A stretch of 8,160 bases of DNA, from positions 3,360 to 11,519 of the forward strand of contig CAOXUF010000050.1 of NCBI GenBank assembly GCA_948560485.1. The letters run 5' to 3'. The DNA comes from an uncultured Eubacterium sp. (GTDB taxonomy: Bacteria; Bacillota_A; Clostridia; Lachnospirales; Lachnospiraceae). The notes under the pieces are model-generated. The model had not been told where the DNA came from. It made no database searches and saw only the letters and a list, made by a program, of their open reading frames with translations. Below, piece after piece: positions 1 to 5,615 of the stretch. Positions within the stretch are counted from its first letter, which is position 1, and every line of letters starts with the position of its first letter. A program made the translations under genes and the position numbers.

Positions 1-429
1 TGGATTTGCAGCCGCCCCAGAATATATTGTAAAGACTATTATGCAGTAGTGAATAGAGCAGATAATAAATCATATGAGTCAATAATAAATGAAAATGGTC
101 CGATTGAAAGAATAGAATTTAATGAAGGTTTTGAATACGTTTATTATGGAGATGGACGCACCTTTGTCTTTGAGCTATTTCCTACAGGTGTGAAAGACTT
201 ATGCCGCATAGATATTACGAGTGAACAATATCACTTTGGAAAAAAGCAAATCGGAGTGGGAACGGAAAGGAGCAAAATTGAATCAATTTATCAGTCAGGA
301 AAAAATAAATACTTTGCAGAAGACCAAGAAATTAATGTAGTAGAAGCCAATACATCGATTAGATTTCATTTTAATGATCAGAACATAGTTTTCAAGATGT
401 CAGTGGGGAAACCGGACATTTATGAATAG
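1..429 (+). CDS. Small SmpA/BLIP-like protein, 3' part (5' end outside window or frameshifted)
   Basis: I do not recognise a named family. The frame is open from the first base to TAG at 427-429. A GTG at 49 is the first conventional start, but it has no Shine-Dalgarno sequence, so I treat the gene as partial. The C-terminal half alternates beta-strand patterns (GFEYVYY, TFVFELFP, DLCRIDI) and then has IGVGTERSKIESIY, a glycine-turn-helix motif like that of the SmpA/BLIP-type fold. This suggests a small exported or surface protein, but no signal sequence is visible here. The adjacent frame from base 2 reads GFAAAPEYIVKTIMQ and stops at 47-49. One extra A in the AAA at 31-33 would join it to KDYYAVVNRADNKSYES, so a frameshift near base 33 is possible. 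The stop lies inside the upstream extension of the next gene, which suggests one transcript. Role unknown; it may belong to a preceding cassette. Confidence 0.6.
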   Translation, partial: WICSRPRIYCKDYYAVVNRADNKSYESIINENGPIERIEFNEGFEYVYYGDGRTFVFELFPTGVKDLCRIDITSEQYHFGKKQIGVGTERSKIESIYQSGKNKYFAEDQEINVVEANTSIRFHFNDQNIVFKMSVGKPDIYE

Positions 430-442
430 CAAGAAACCTACG

Positions 443-448
443 AAAGGA
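443..448 (+). promoter_or_regulatory. Ribosome binding site that decides the start of the PAAR-like effector
   Basis: AAAGGA lies 9 bases before ATG 458. The in-frame ATG at 422, which overlaps the previous stop, has only a GGGG stretch 13 bases upstream. The site therefore favours ATG 458 and removes 12 residues from the longest reading. Confidence 0.6.
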
Positions 449-457
449 ACGATAGAT

Positions 458-1900
458 ATGAGCCAGGTGAAAGACAGTAATGTAGTATTAGAACCGAATC
501 CAAAGCCCCAAGTGGAATTTTTGGGTGAAAAGCTGATTGATGAAATTATGAGTAATATGGATGACCTGGAAAAAATGGTTGCCTTTTCCGCATATTATGG
601 AAAAATAAATAATACAAAGTATGTGGTAGAAGGTTCTGTTATTGGATGTACATATGGTCTTGAGAAGACCAGAATCGGTATAACAAAAGATCATGCAGTT
701 TCTACTGCAAATGGTAATGCAGTTTTAACTTGTAGTGACTGTTTAGCTGGCGAAAATGTATATAATTTTGGAATTTGCAGTTCTCCTTATTTGAATTTTC
801 TGTTGGCCCCAAAGATAACAATTGTCCGTCCTCCTGTTTATGCACAGCCAATTGTAACAGGGCCTAAATGTATGCTTGCATTAACCACAAAATGGCTGCA
901 AGATAAGGCTCATACACATATCTGGAATGATAATAAAGGTCAATATGAGGAGGTTCTTTTAAGTAGTGCAACTATAGCATGCTCGTATGGGCGAGGACTC
1001 ATAACTATACAGGAAGTTAATAATGCCGCCCAAGGTACAGGTAATGCACCGTATAATGATTATAAAACAGTAACCAATCCTAACTTAATTGGAACAAATG
1101 CTTCAAAAGACTATGTTACCTTACAACAACTAAAGGCAAGGCAATTTAATTTTGAATATGATAGGCAAACTTACATAAACAAACTTACGAATTATACAGC
1201 TGCAGATTTCCAAGGAATAGTCACGCATATTACTGCTTATCTTAATGAAATACAAGTTCAGCTAGACTATTTGAATAACGGGTTTAGTACAATTTCTGCT
1301 CAAGAAATTGTGACAAACTTTAATTATCATATTGAAAAATATGGTATAGGGAAACATGAGGAATCAGTTCTAATGTTCATGGCTATTACAGCTCAAGAAT
1401 CTTCATACGGTAAATTAATGGCAGAACGGTGGAGTGCATCATTGGGATATAGCTATAATCAAAGGGGTGCAGGATATAGTCAATTAACAGGCAAAACAAA
1501 GTCTAATAGTATAGGAAATCAAGTACCATTTTTAAATTTGGTCGGCTATACTAGCAATGATATTACAAACATAATAGATTTGCCGTTTCATATAGCAACA
1601 TATTTACCATTTTCATCAGCATGCTATGCCTGGACAAAAGGAAATGCTGCTGGCTGTGATATAACGACTGACATTATTGAATATGGCATGAATAAAGGCG
1701 CAGATATGAAATTAATATATTTAGCCGTAAGCTATGCAATAAATGGTGGCTATACGTTATCCGGATTACAAAAAATGATAGATGGAAAAGTATTCAATGA
1801 GCCAAGTAAAGCACCAAATGGTTGGGCAGACAGAAAGCTTTCATTTAATAATGCAATTCAAGTTTTTCCTCATGGAAAAAGTATGTTTGTTAAATTTTAG
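458..1900 (+). CDS. PAAR-like (DUF4280) protein fused to a C-terminal GH19/lysozyme-like hydrolase; likely secreted wall-degrading effector
   Basis: 480 residues from ATG 458; a longer start at 422 would give 492. Residues 1-55 are polar and helical, with no signal peptide or membrane segment. Residues about 56-186 match the DUF4280 PAAR-like pattern: VIGCTYG, CSDCLAGENVYNFGICSSP, a PKC turn, a Trp at 146 and a closing ATIACSYGRGLITI, with cysteines at 64, 92, 95, 107, 138 and 175. In injection machines such domains cap the spike. Residues about 190-290 are a linker with a helical part. Residues about 300-480 resemble GH19 chitinase/lysozyme domains: MAITAQESSYG, where Glu314 fits the catalytic acid, RGAGYSQLTG (336-345), and a later SACYAW helix. 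The likely target is peptidoglycan (inference). The following gene encodes a membrane-anchored, lysozyme-inhibitor-like protein, as expected for immunity. The DUF4280 call is strong and the GH19 subfamily less certain. Confidence 0.82.
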   Translation: MSQVKDSNVVLEPNPKPQVEFLGEKLIDEIMSNMDDLEKMVAFSAYYGKINNTKYVVEGSVIGCTYGLEKTRIGITKDHAVSTANGNAVLTCSDCLAGENVYNFGICSSPYLNFLLAPKITIVRPPVYAQPIVTGPKCMLALTTKWLQDKAHTHIWNDNKGQYEEVLLSSATIACSYGRGLITIQEVNNAAQGTGNAPYNDYKTVTNPNLIGTNASKDYVTLQQLKARQFNFEYDRQTYINKLTNYTAADFQGIVTHITAYLNEIQVQLDYLNNGFSTISAQEIVTNFNYHIEKYGIGKHEESVLMFMAITAQESSYGKLMAERWSASLGYSYNQRGAGYSQLTGKTKSNSIGNQVPFLNLVGYTSNDITNIIDLPFHIATYLPFSSACYAWTKGNAAGCDITTDIIEYGMNKGADMKLIYLAVSYAINGGYTLSGLQKMIDGKVFNEPSKAPNGWADRKLSFNNAIQVFPHGKSMFVKF

Positions 1901-1979
1901 ATTGAGTATTTTTACTAGGCGATGTTTGTATGTAATCCATAAGAGGCTTGTCAGTAGGAATATTAAAAATAGTATGTAT

Positions 1980-1983
1980 GAGG
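1980..1983 (+). promoter_or_regulatory. Ribosome binding site for the XAC2610-like gene
   Basis: GAGG ends one base before ATG 1985 but 7 bases before ATG 1991. The proper spacing to 1991 makes that the preferred start and gives a protein beginning MHKK, a typical positively charged N-region. Confidence 0.55.
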
Positions 1984-1990
1984 TATGGAT

Positions 1991-2725
1991 ATGCATAAGA
2001 AATTAATATTTGTTATAATTTTAGTAAGTTGCTGCATTGGCGGTTTCGTCATAAATAGAGCGCGGTTCGAGAGTATTAATTTGAAAACAGAATCGCAGAA
2101 CTTTAAAGAGTTACAATCATTAAATATTGCGGATTCTACTCAAACAGACGTGGTTTCTGTCACTGAGCCCAAGTATTATACTAAAAAAATGAGTGTTCCT
2201 GCGACAGACATAATGCCCAGTTTATTTTTTGAGTTAACAGGAGTATGTGAAGAGGATAATTACTATTATCCCAAGAGGCTAGTTATTAGAGCGAATAATG
2301 ATGTATTACAAGAAATTAATTTTGATGAAAAGGATTTTGCCCCATGTACTCTAGATAATTTTGGTTGGGAATACGGCGATTACAAATTTGATGGGTATGG
2401 TGGATTCCGTATTTTAAGTACCTCATTAGGCATAAATTCTTCTTACTATTTTTGGATATGGGATAAGGAGGACTATTGTTTTGTTAAAAGCCCAGATTTA
2501 GAAAAGATTGTAGGAAATATTACATTCGACTATAACAAAAAATTAATTTATGTTTCTAGTTCGGGTGGGAATGATTATCATGAATTTGAAATTTATAAAT
2601 ACATAGATGATGAGTTGCGCTTAATTGAAAAAGCTATAGATACAGGAGGGTATAGAAAAGTGTATAAAGTTAAAAATAACGAATTGGAGTTAATTAAAAT
2701 AATTAAAACTCCATTATTTGACTAG
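1991..2725 (+). CDS. Membrane-anchored XAC2610-like protein; candidate immunity protein for the lysozyme-like effector
   Basis: 244 residues from ATG 1991. MHKK is followed by a hydrophobic stretch to about residue 21. LVSC at 11-14 fits a lipobox, but hydrophobic residues continue beyond it, so either a lipoprotein or an N-terminal membrane anchor is possible. Either way the body faces outside. After a polar linker (22-65), a beta-rich domain carries DYKFDGYGG (130-138), a variant of the DxNxDGxxD calcium-loop motif, then YYFWIWD and CFVKSPDLEKI, a set typical of the XAC2610 family. XAC2610 of Xanthomonas neutralises a peptidoglycan-hydrolase effector of a type IV secretion system. The gene lies 90 bases after a lysozyme-like effector on the same strand with no obvious terminator between, which supports an immunity role (inference). 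The TAG stop lies within the first five bases of a palindromic element, so the extreme C-terminus may be altered. Similar beta-propeller lipoproteins with other roles exist. Confidence 0.7.
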   Translation: MHKKLIFVIILVSCCIGGFVINRARFESINLKTESQNFKELQSLNIADSTQTDVVSVTEPKYYTKKMSVPATDIMPSLFFELTGVCEEDNYYYPKRLVIRANNDVLQEINFDEKDFAPCTLDNFGWEYGDYKFDGYGGFRILSTSLGINSSYYFWIWDKEDYCFVKSPDLEKIVGNITFDYNKKLIYVSSSGGNDYHEFEIYKYIDDELRLIEKAIDTGGYRKVYKVKNNELELIKIIKTPLFD

Positions 2726-2888
2726 TGTGCTGACACGATGACATTCAGGCAAACCTCCTTGTCTATTTTCCTGATAGCACAGGTCATAAATACTCAGCGT
2801 AGCCCGCTACGCCTCCGTTTTTTGACCTGTGCTATCAGAAAAATATCCTGCGGAGTTTTACCAGAAGTCATCGTGTCAGTACACTAGT
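2721..2888. repeat. 168-bp nested palindrome, MITE-like element
   Basis: The outer arms, 2721-2742 and 2867-2888, are inverted repeats of 22 bases with one mismatch and start with ACTAGTGT. A 28-base middle section on each side matches only at about half its positions. The inner arms 2771-2786 and 2823-2838 (CTGATAGCACAGGTCA and its complement) are a perfect 16-bp inverted repeat. The 36-base centre holds a third small stem. The arms are of equal length (66 bases each), so the whole folds as one symmetric cruciform or RNA hairpin. No open frame of note and no transposase is present, so it could be a non-autonomous mobile element or a large processing or terminating hairpin. I see no clear target-site duplication in the flanks (TTATTTG on the left, ATAACAA on the right). 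Confidence 0.75.
2797..2822 (+). terminator. Possible intrinsic terminator in the centre of the palindrome
   Basis: GCGTAGC (2797-2803) pairs with GCTACGC (2806-2812) over a very tight two-base loop, or as six pairs over a four-base loop. CTCCG and six T residues (2817-2822) follow. The five-base gap between stem and T run is longer than usual, so termination is plausible but not strong. It would separate module A from module B. Confidence 0.35.
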
Positions 2889-2890
2889 AT

Positions 2891-3022
2891 AACAATGATT
2901 TACTAAGAATGGAAGGTAGGGACGTTAAAGTCATACAAAATAACCACAGAAGTTATGGTATTACGATTGATATGCAGATAGGATACATGAAGAAAAAACT
3001 TAAAAATGAATGGAGCGGATGA
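2891..3022 (+). pseudogene. Orphan 3' tail of a lost gene, between the palindrome and the chaperone gene
   Basis: An open frame from the element boundary to TGA 3020-3022 ends in protein-like sequence: VIQNNHRSYGITIDMQIGYM, then a lysine-rich KKKLKNEWSG. The only ATG before this is at 2909, giving 37 residues, and it has no ribosome binding site; upstream the frame stops at 2885 inside the palindrome. The stop falls two bases before ATG 3024, and the GGAG serving that start lies within its last codons, as in tightly packed operons. I infer that this is the C-terminal end of the gene that once preceded the chaperone, cut away by a rearrangement at or near the palindrome. Parent family unknown. 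A genuine 37-residue protein is less likely. Confidence 0.4.
3012..3015 (+). promoter_or_regulatory. Ribosome binding site that decides the start of the DcrB/Eag-like gene
   Basis: GGAG sits 8 bases before ATG 3024. The longer in-frame start at ATG 3006 has only A-rich sequence upstream, without a recognisable site, so 3024 is preferred. Confidence 0.6.
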
Positions 3023-3023
3023 T

Positions 3024-3596
3024 ATGGATTACTTAGATGAAGAATTGTTGGAGGCCAAAAGAATGCTGGAACGCCAAAAACATGCTACATTAGATACAGG
3101 AATTTATGCGGGGGAGGAATTGATTACATTTAAACAGACAGAGCTATTTGATAATACGATTCATTTACCTTTGCCAGATCAATTTGTGGTTATGCCGGAT
3201 AGTGTTAAATGTGTAAAGTATCCCTCAAAAGATGCTCCTGCTTTTATTGTTACGAGCCTTGATAGCACAGTGAATATTTGTTTTAATCTTTTGCCTGTAA
3301 TATTAAAAGAAAAAGAAACCGAGCTTATGAGCGTTCAGTTCCAAAATGGATTGAAAAGTGTGAATCCATCAATTATTATAAAAAATCAAACAAGCATTAA
3401 AACCGAACAGGGGAACGAGATGAGTTGGTTTGAATATAAAGGATTCCATTTGGATGGTCAGAGTTATAATCGGGTTTATTTGATACGTTTAAGAAAAAAC
3501 GTACTTCATGGGATGTTTAGTTGTAATGCCAAAGATAAGAATGATTGGATTGAGATTATTGAGAAGATTTTTTTCGCAGTGCAGGAAGAATTGTAA
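3024..3596 (+). CDS. DcrB/Eag-chaperone-like protein (DUF1795-type fold), probable effector chaperone
   Basis: 190 residues from ATG 3024, with no signal peptide or membrane segment, so cytoplasmic. Residues 1-20 form an acidic and basic helix. From about 33 the protein follows the strand order of the Mog1/PsbP-like DcrB fold: an opening strand ending NTIHLPLP (44-51), DSVKCVKYP, AFIVTSLD, a long helix around 97-111, SWFEYKGFHL (134-143), VYLIRLRKNVLHGMFSC and a closing DWIEIIEKIFFAV helix. In Gram-negative type VI systems, Eag chaperones of this fold bind the N-terminal hydrophobic region of PAAR-type effectors and load them on the spike. Here the gene heads a set that leads to a wall hydrolase with no signal peptide, 657 bases downstream, so a chaperone role fits (inference from fold and context). 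The family call rests on pattern, not alignment. Confidence 0.6.
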   Translation: MDYLDEELLEAKRMLERQKHATLDTGIYAGEELITFKQTELFDNTIHLPLPDQFVVMPDSVKCVKYPSKDAPAFIVTSLDSTVNICFNLLPVILKEKETELMSVQFQNGLKSVNPSIIIKNQTSIKTEQGNEMSWFEYKGFHLDGQSYNRVYLIRLRKNVLHGMFSCNAKDKNDWIEIIEKIFFAVQEEL

Positions 3597-3657
3597 ATAT
3601 TTTTACAAACAGTGAATAATTTTGGTTGCAGACAAAATGCTATAGTTCATTTCAGAA

Positions 3658-3664
3658 GGGAAGG
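3658..3664 (+). promoter_or_regulatory. Ribosome binding site that decides the start of the unknown gene
   Basis: GGGAAGG lies 6 bases before ATG 3671. The frame extends upstream to a TTG at 3626, but that codon has no ribosome binding site, so ATG 3671 is chosen. Confidence 0.65.
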
Positions 3665-3670
3665 CGTTGG

Positions 3671-4261
3671 ATGGATTGGCGGGAGGAGCTTAGTGAATTT
3701 ATAAAGGAATACCGTGAAATAAGAACACAGAATAAAATGGGTCATTTGGTTGAGGAGGCATTTAAGGCAATTCCCTCTTTTCAGGAGAAATTGATTTTTT
3801 TAATTGATAAACAGACACAAAAACAGAAGCAGGTGATTGAAGGTAAGATAAAGTTTATCTTTCTTTGCCGGACCCTGAGCAGCGATTACACTGGAAGCTA
3901 TGAATCGATACTCGGTATGAGTGATGATATGCTGTATCTGGATGAGAAAAAAAGCCAGGTTTTCTGGCACCCGGTGTTGTTTGACAGAGGGATAGATGAA
4001 GATTTAAGGACAGCCGAAAAGATTCTGCGCAAGAACTTTTTACGTCTGGAGGAATATGAACTATTTTATATAAAACGCCAATTGTTAAGTGATGATTGGG
4101 AGTTGTTTATGAAATGTTTTCAAATCATGTCAGAACAGAGTGTTAGTCTAATTAGAAACAGTGGGTTGCGTTTGGAAGATGAACTATCCTTTTTGTATGG
4201 GAATTATATGGACAATTTAAAAATTATATGGCATTCAGAGAGAGGGGAAAGCGATGGGTAA
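3671..4261 (+). CDS. Unknown cytoplasmic protein, candidate adaptor of the SleB-type effector
   Basis: I do not recognise this 196-residue protein. It begins MDWREELSEFIKEYREIRTQ, a charged amphipathic helix, and has no signal peptide or membrane segment. A central FIFLCRTLSSDYTGSYESI could form a strand and turn, and is followed by aromatic-rich QVFWHPVLFDRGIDED. The C-terminal third is largely helical (residues about 115-190, many Glu, Leu and Phe). It lies 74 bases after the DcrB/Eag-like gene. Its last 8 bases (4254-4261) overlap the start of the cell-wall-binding hydrolase gene, which implies coupled translation and a shared stoichiometric role. By position it could be a second chaperone, an adaptor or a loading factor for that hydrolase (inference only). 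An immunity role is less likely because it precedes the hydrolase and lacks an export signal. Confidence 0.75.
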   Translation: MDWREELSEFIKEYREIRTQNKMGHLVEEAFKAIPSFQEKLIFLIDKQTQKQKQVIEGKIKFIFLCRTLSSDYTGSYESILGMSDDMLYLDEKKSQVFWHPVLFDRGIDEDLRTAEKILRKNFLRLEEYELFYIKRQLLSDDWELFMKCFQIMSEQSVSLIRNSGLRLEDELSFLYGNYMDNLKIIWHSERGESDG

Positions 4262-5597
4262 AAAACAAAGTTCTTTTCATATGGGAGATGAGTTTAACGG
4301 AAATGGGGAGATAAGATATTTAAAAGGCACGCAACCTGGCCTCCATCCTCCTATGTCCCAGGAAAATGTCCATCTCACACCGGATTTTGGAACCTATCTG
4401 CTAAAGGTATTAGGAAGTATGCCGGCAGTTATTAATCCGATTGGAGTCAATCCTGCCTTATTGGCTTTATTAGGTTCTATGGCAAGTGTAAATAAAGTGA
4501 TTATTACAAAAGATTCTGTGACTGGAAATTATATTTTTAAATTCAACGTAACCAGCAACCAAGATTTAACAGATGGTTCTTATCCATATACTTTTCATAT
4601 TGCAGATAATCAGATACCTGCAGCGATGGGGGTTTTGGGACAATGGGTAGAAGCAGGGGAGCCACTTGGATCTAAGTGGAAATATTATAGAGATGGTACT
4701 TTCATCAAAGATACTTGGGTTGAGAGCAATGGCCAATGGTACTATGTTGACTCAGATAGTTTTATGATGACAGGCTGGTTTAAGGAAAATGGTGACTGGT
4801 ATTATTTAAAATCAAAGAAGCAAAATGGAAGGGAAACAGCCGGTCACATGGCAAAACACTGGTTAGAGATAGAGGGAACATGGTACTACTTTCATAGTGA
4901 TGGGAAAATGGCCAAATCAGTATGGAGACAAGATGAGGCAAAGAAGCATTGGTATTATTTACGTAGTAATGGAAAAATGGCAATATCACAAGTAAGAAAG
5001 CATAATGGTAAACTTTATTATCTTAAGGCTGATGGCGCTATGGCAGTGAATGAAGAAATTACAGATCCGGATACTGGGATAACATATTGGGCTAACGATA
5101 AGGGTGAGCTTACTGAGGGAGCGGAGGCTGCCTATTCTGAAGAAGATTATAATTATTTAGTAGCATTGGGGACGGAGTGTCCAACTTATGATGGCTTTCT
5201 TGCAGTTGCTTATTCCGTTATCAACAGAGCAGATGAACACAATCAATCAATTCGTGAAGTAGTAACGGCAAAGAATCAATATGGCGGATTTAGAAACTCG
5301 GAAATTGGAAAACCCAAAAATGAAGATGTAAAGCAAGCTGCTATTGATGCATTAAGTGGGGCTGTACCCAACCCAATAGGTAAGGCTACCTTCTTTTTCG
5401 GAAGAGTTAATAATTATGATATTTGGTACGAGTCAACCAAATGCCATTATATCAAGGAGGTAGATAAAAATGTTTTTTATGTAAGTGAAGATTACGGATA
5501 TGTACATAATATGAGTTCCTCCAAGACCAGTGATGCGGTTGTCATTTACTCCAGCTCACAAGGCAAGTGGTTAAAACGTGGTTTAATTGTTAATTAG
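4254..5597 (+). CDS. Cell-wall-binding-repeat protein with C-terminal SleB-type hydrolase; candidate wall-degrading effector
   Basis: 447 residues; ATG 4254 follows AGAGGGG by 6 bases. The first 130 residues match no domain I know. They include a hydrophobic but non-terminal stretch (45-80, glycine- and proline-containing) and a beta-rich part (81-118), and there is no Sec signal peptide. Residues about 141-290 hold five or six choline-binding-type cell-wall repeats (GQWYYVDSDSFMMTGW, GDWYYLKS, GTWYYFHSDGKMA, KHWYYLRSNGKMA, GKLYYLKADGAMA). Residues about 297-410 match the SleB/cell-wall hydrolase family: LVALGTEC with Glu308 as likely catalytic acid, GFLAVAYSVINRAD, VVTAKNQYGGF, then a helix (KQAAIDALSGA) and a closing ATFFFGR strand. 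Family members cut the peptidoglycan backbone. Wall-bound autolysins normally carry a signal peptide. Its absence, the unusual N-terminus and the upstream DcrB/Eag-like gene point to delivery by a specialised machine (inference). Its neighbour downstream is anchored outside the cell. Confidence 0.8.
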   Translation: MGKKQSSFHMGDEFNGNGEIRYLKGTQPGLHPPMSQENVHLTPDFGTYLLKVLGSMPAVINPIGVNPALLALLGSMASVNKVIITKDSVTGNYIFKFNVTSNQDLTDGSYPYTFHIADNQIPAAMGVLGQWVEAGEPLGSKWKYYRDGTFIKDTWVESNGQWYYVDSDSFMMTGWFKENGDWYYLKSKKQNGRETAGHMAKHWLEIEGTWYYFHSDGKMAKSVWRQDEAKKHWYYLRSNGKMAISQVRKHNGKLYYLKADGAMAVNEEITDPDTGITYWANDKGELTEGAEAAYSEEDYNYLVALGTECPTYDGFLAVAYSVINRADEHNQSIREVVTAKNQYGGFRNSEIGKPKNEDVKQAAIDALSGAVPNPIGKATFFFGRVNNYDIWYESTKCHYIKEVDKNVFYVSEDYGYVHNMSSSKTSDAVVIYSSSQGKWLKRGLIVN

Positions 5598-5600
5598 TAT

Positions 5601-5607
5601 GAGGGAG
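5601..5607 (+). promoter_or_regulatory. Strong ribosome binding site of the membrane-anchored FG-GAP-like gene
   Basis: GAGGGAG is 8 bases before ATG 5616 and 3 bases after the preceding stop. The 18-base intergenic gap leaves no room for a separate promoter, so the two genes should be co-transcribed. Confidence 0.6.
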
Positions 5608-5615
5608 CATTTTTT

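Noticed and set aside
1782..2006. 74-codon frame across the end of the PAAR-like gene
   Set aside because: It overlaps the coding frame of the effector and its sequence has no domain-like pattern; a shadow frame.
2961..2989. TTACGA, 17 bases, TACATG as a promoter for the chaperone gene
   Set aside because: Both boxes match the consensus at only four of six positions; not enough to call.
3591..3608. TTGTAAA-TATT-TTTACAA hairpin after the DcrB/Eag-like gene
   Set aside because: Only a 7-bp AT-rich stem without a T run; too weak for a terminator and common by chance at this base composition.
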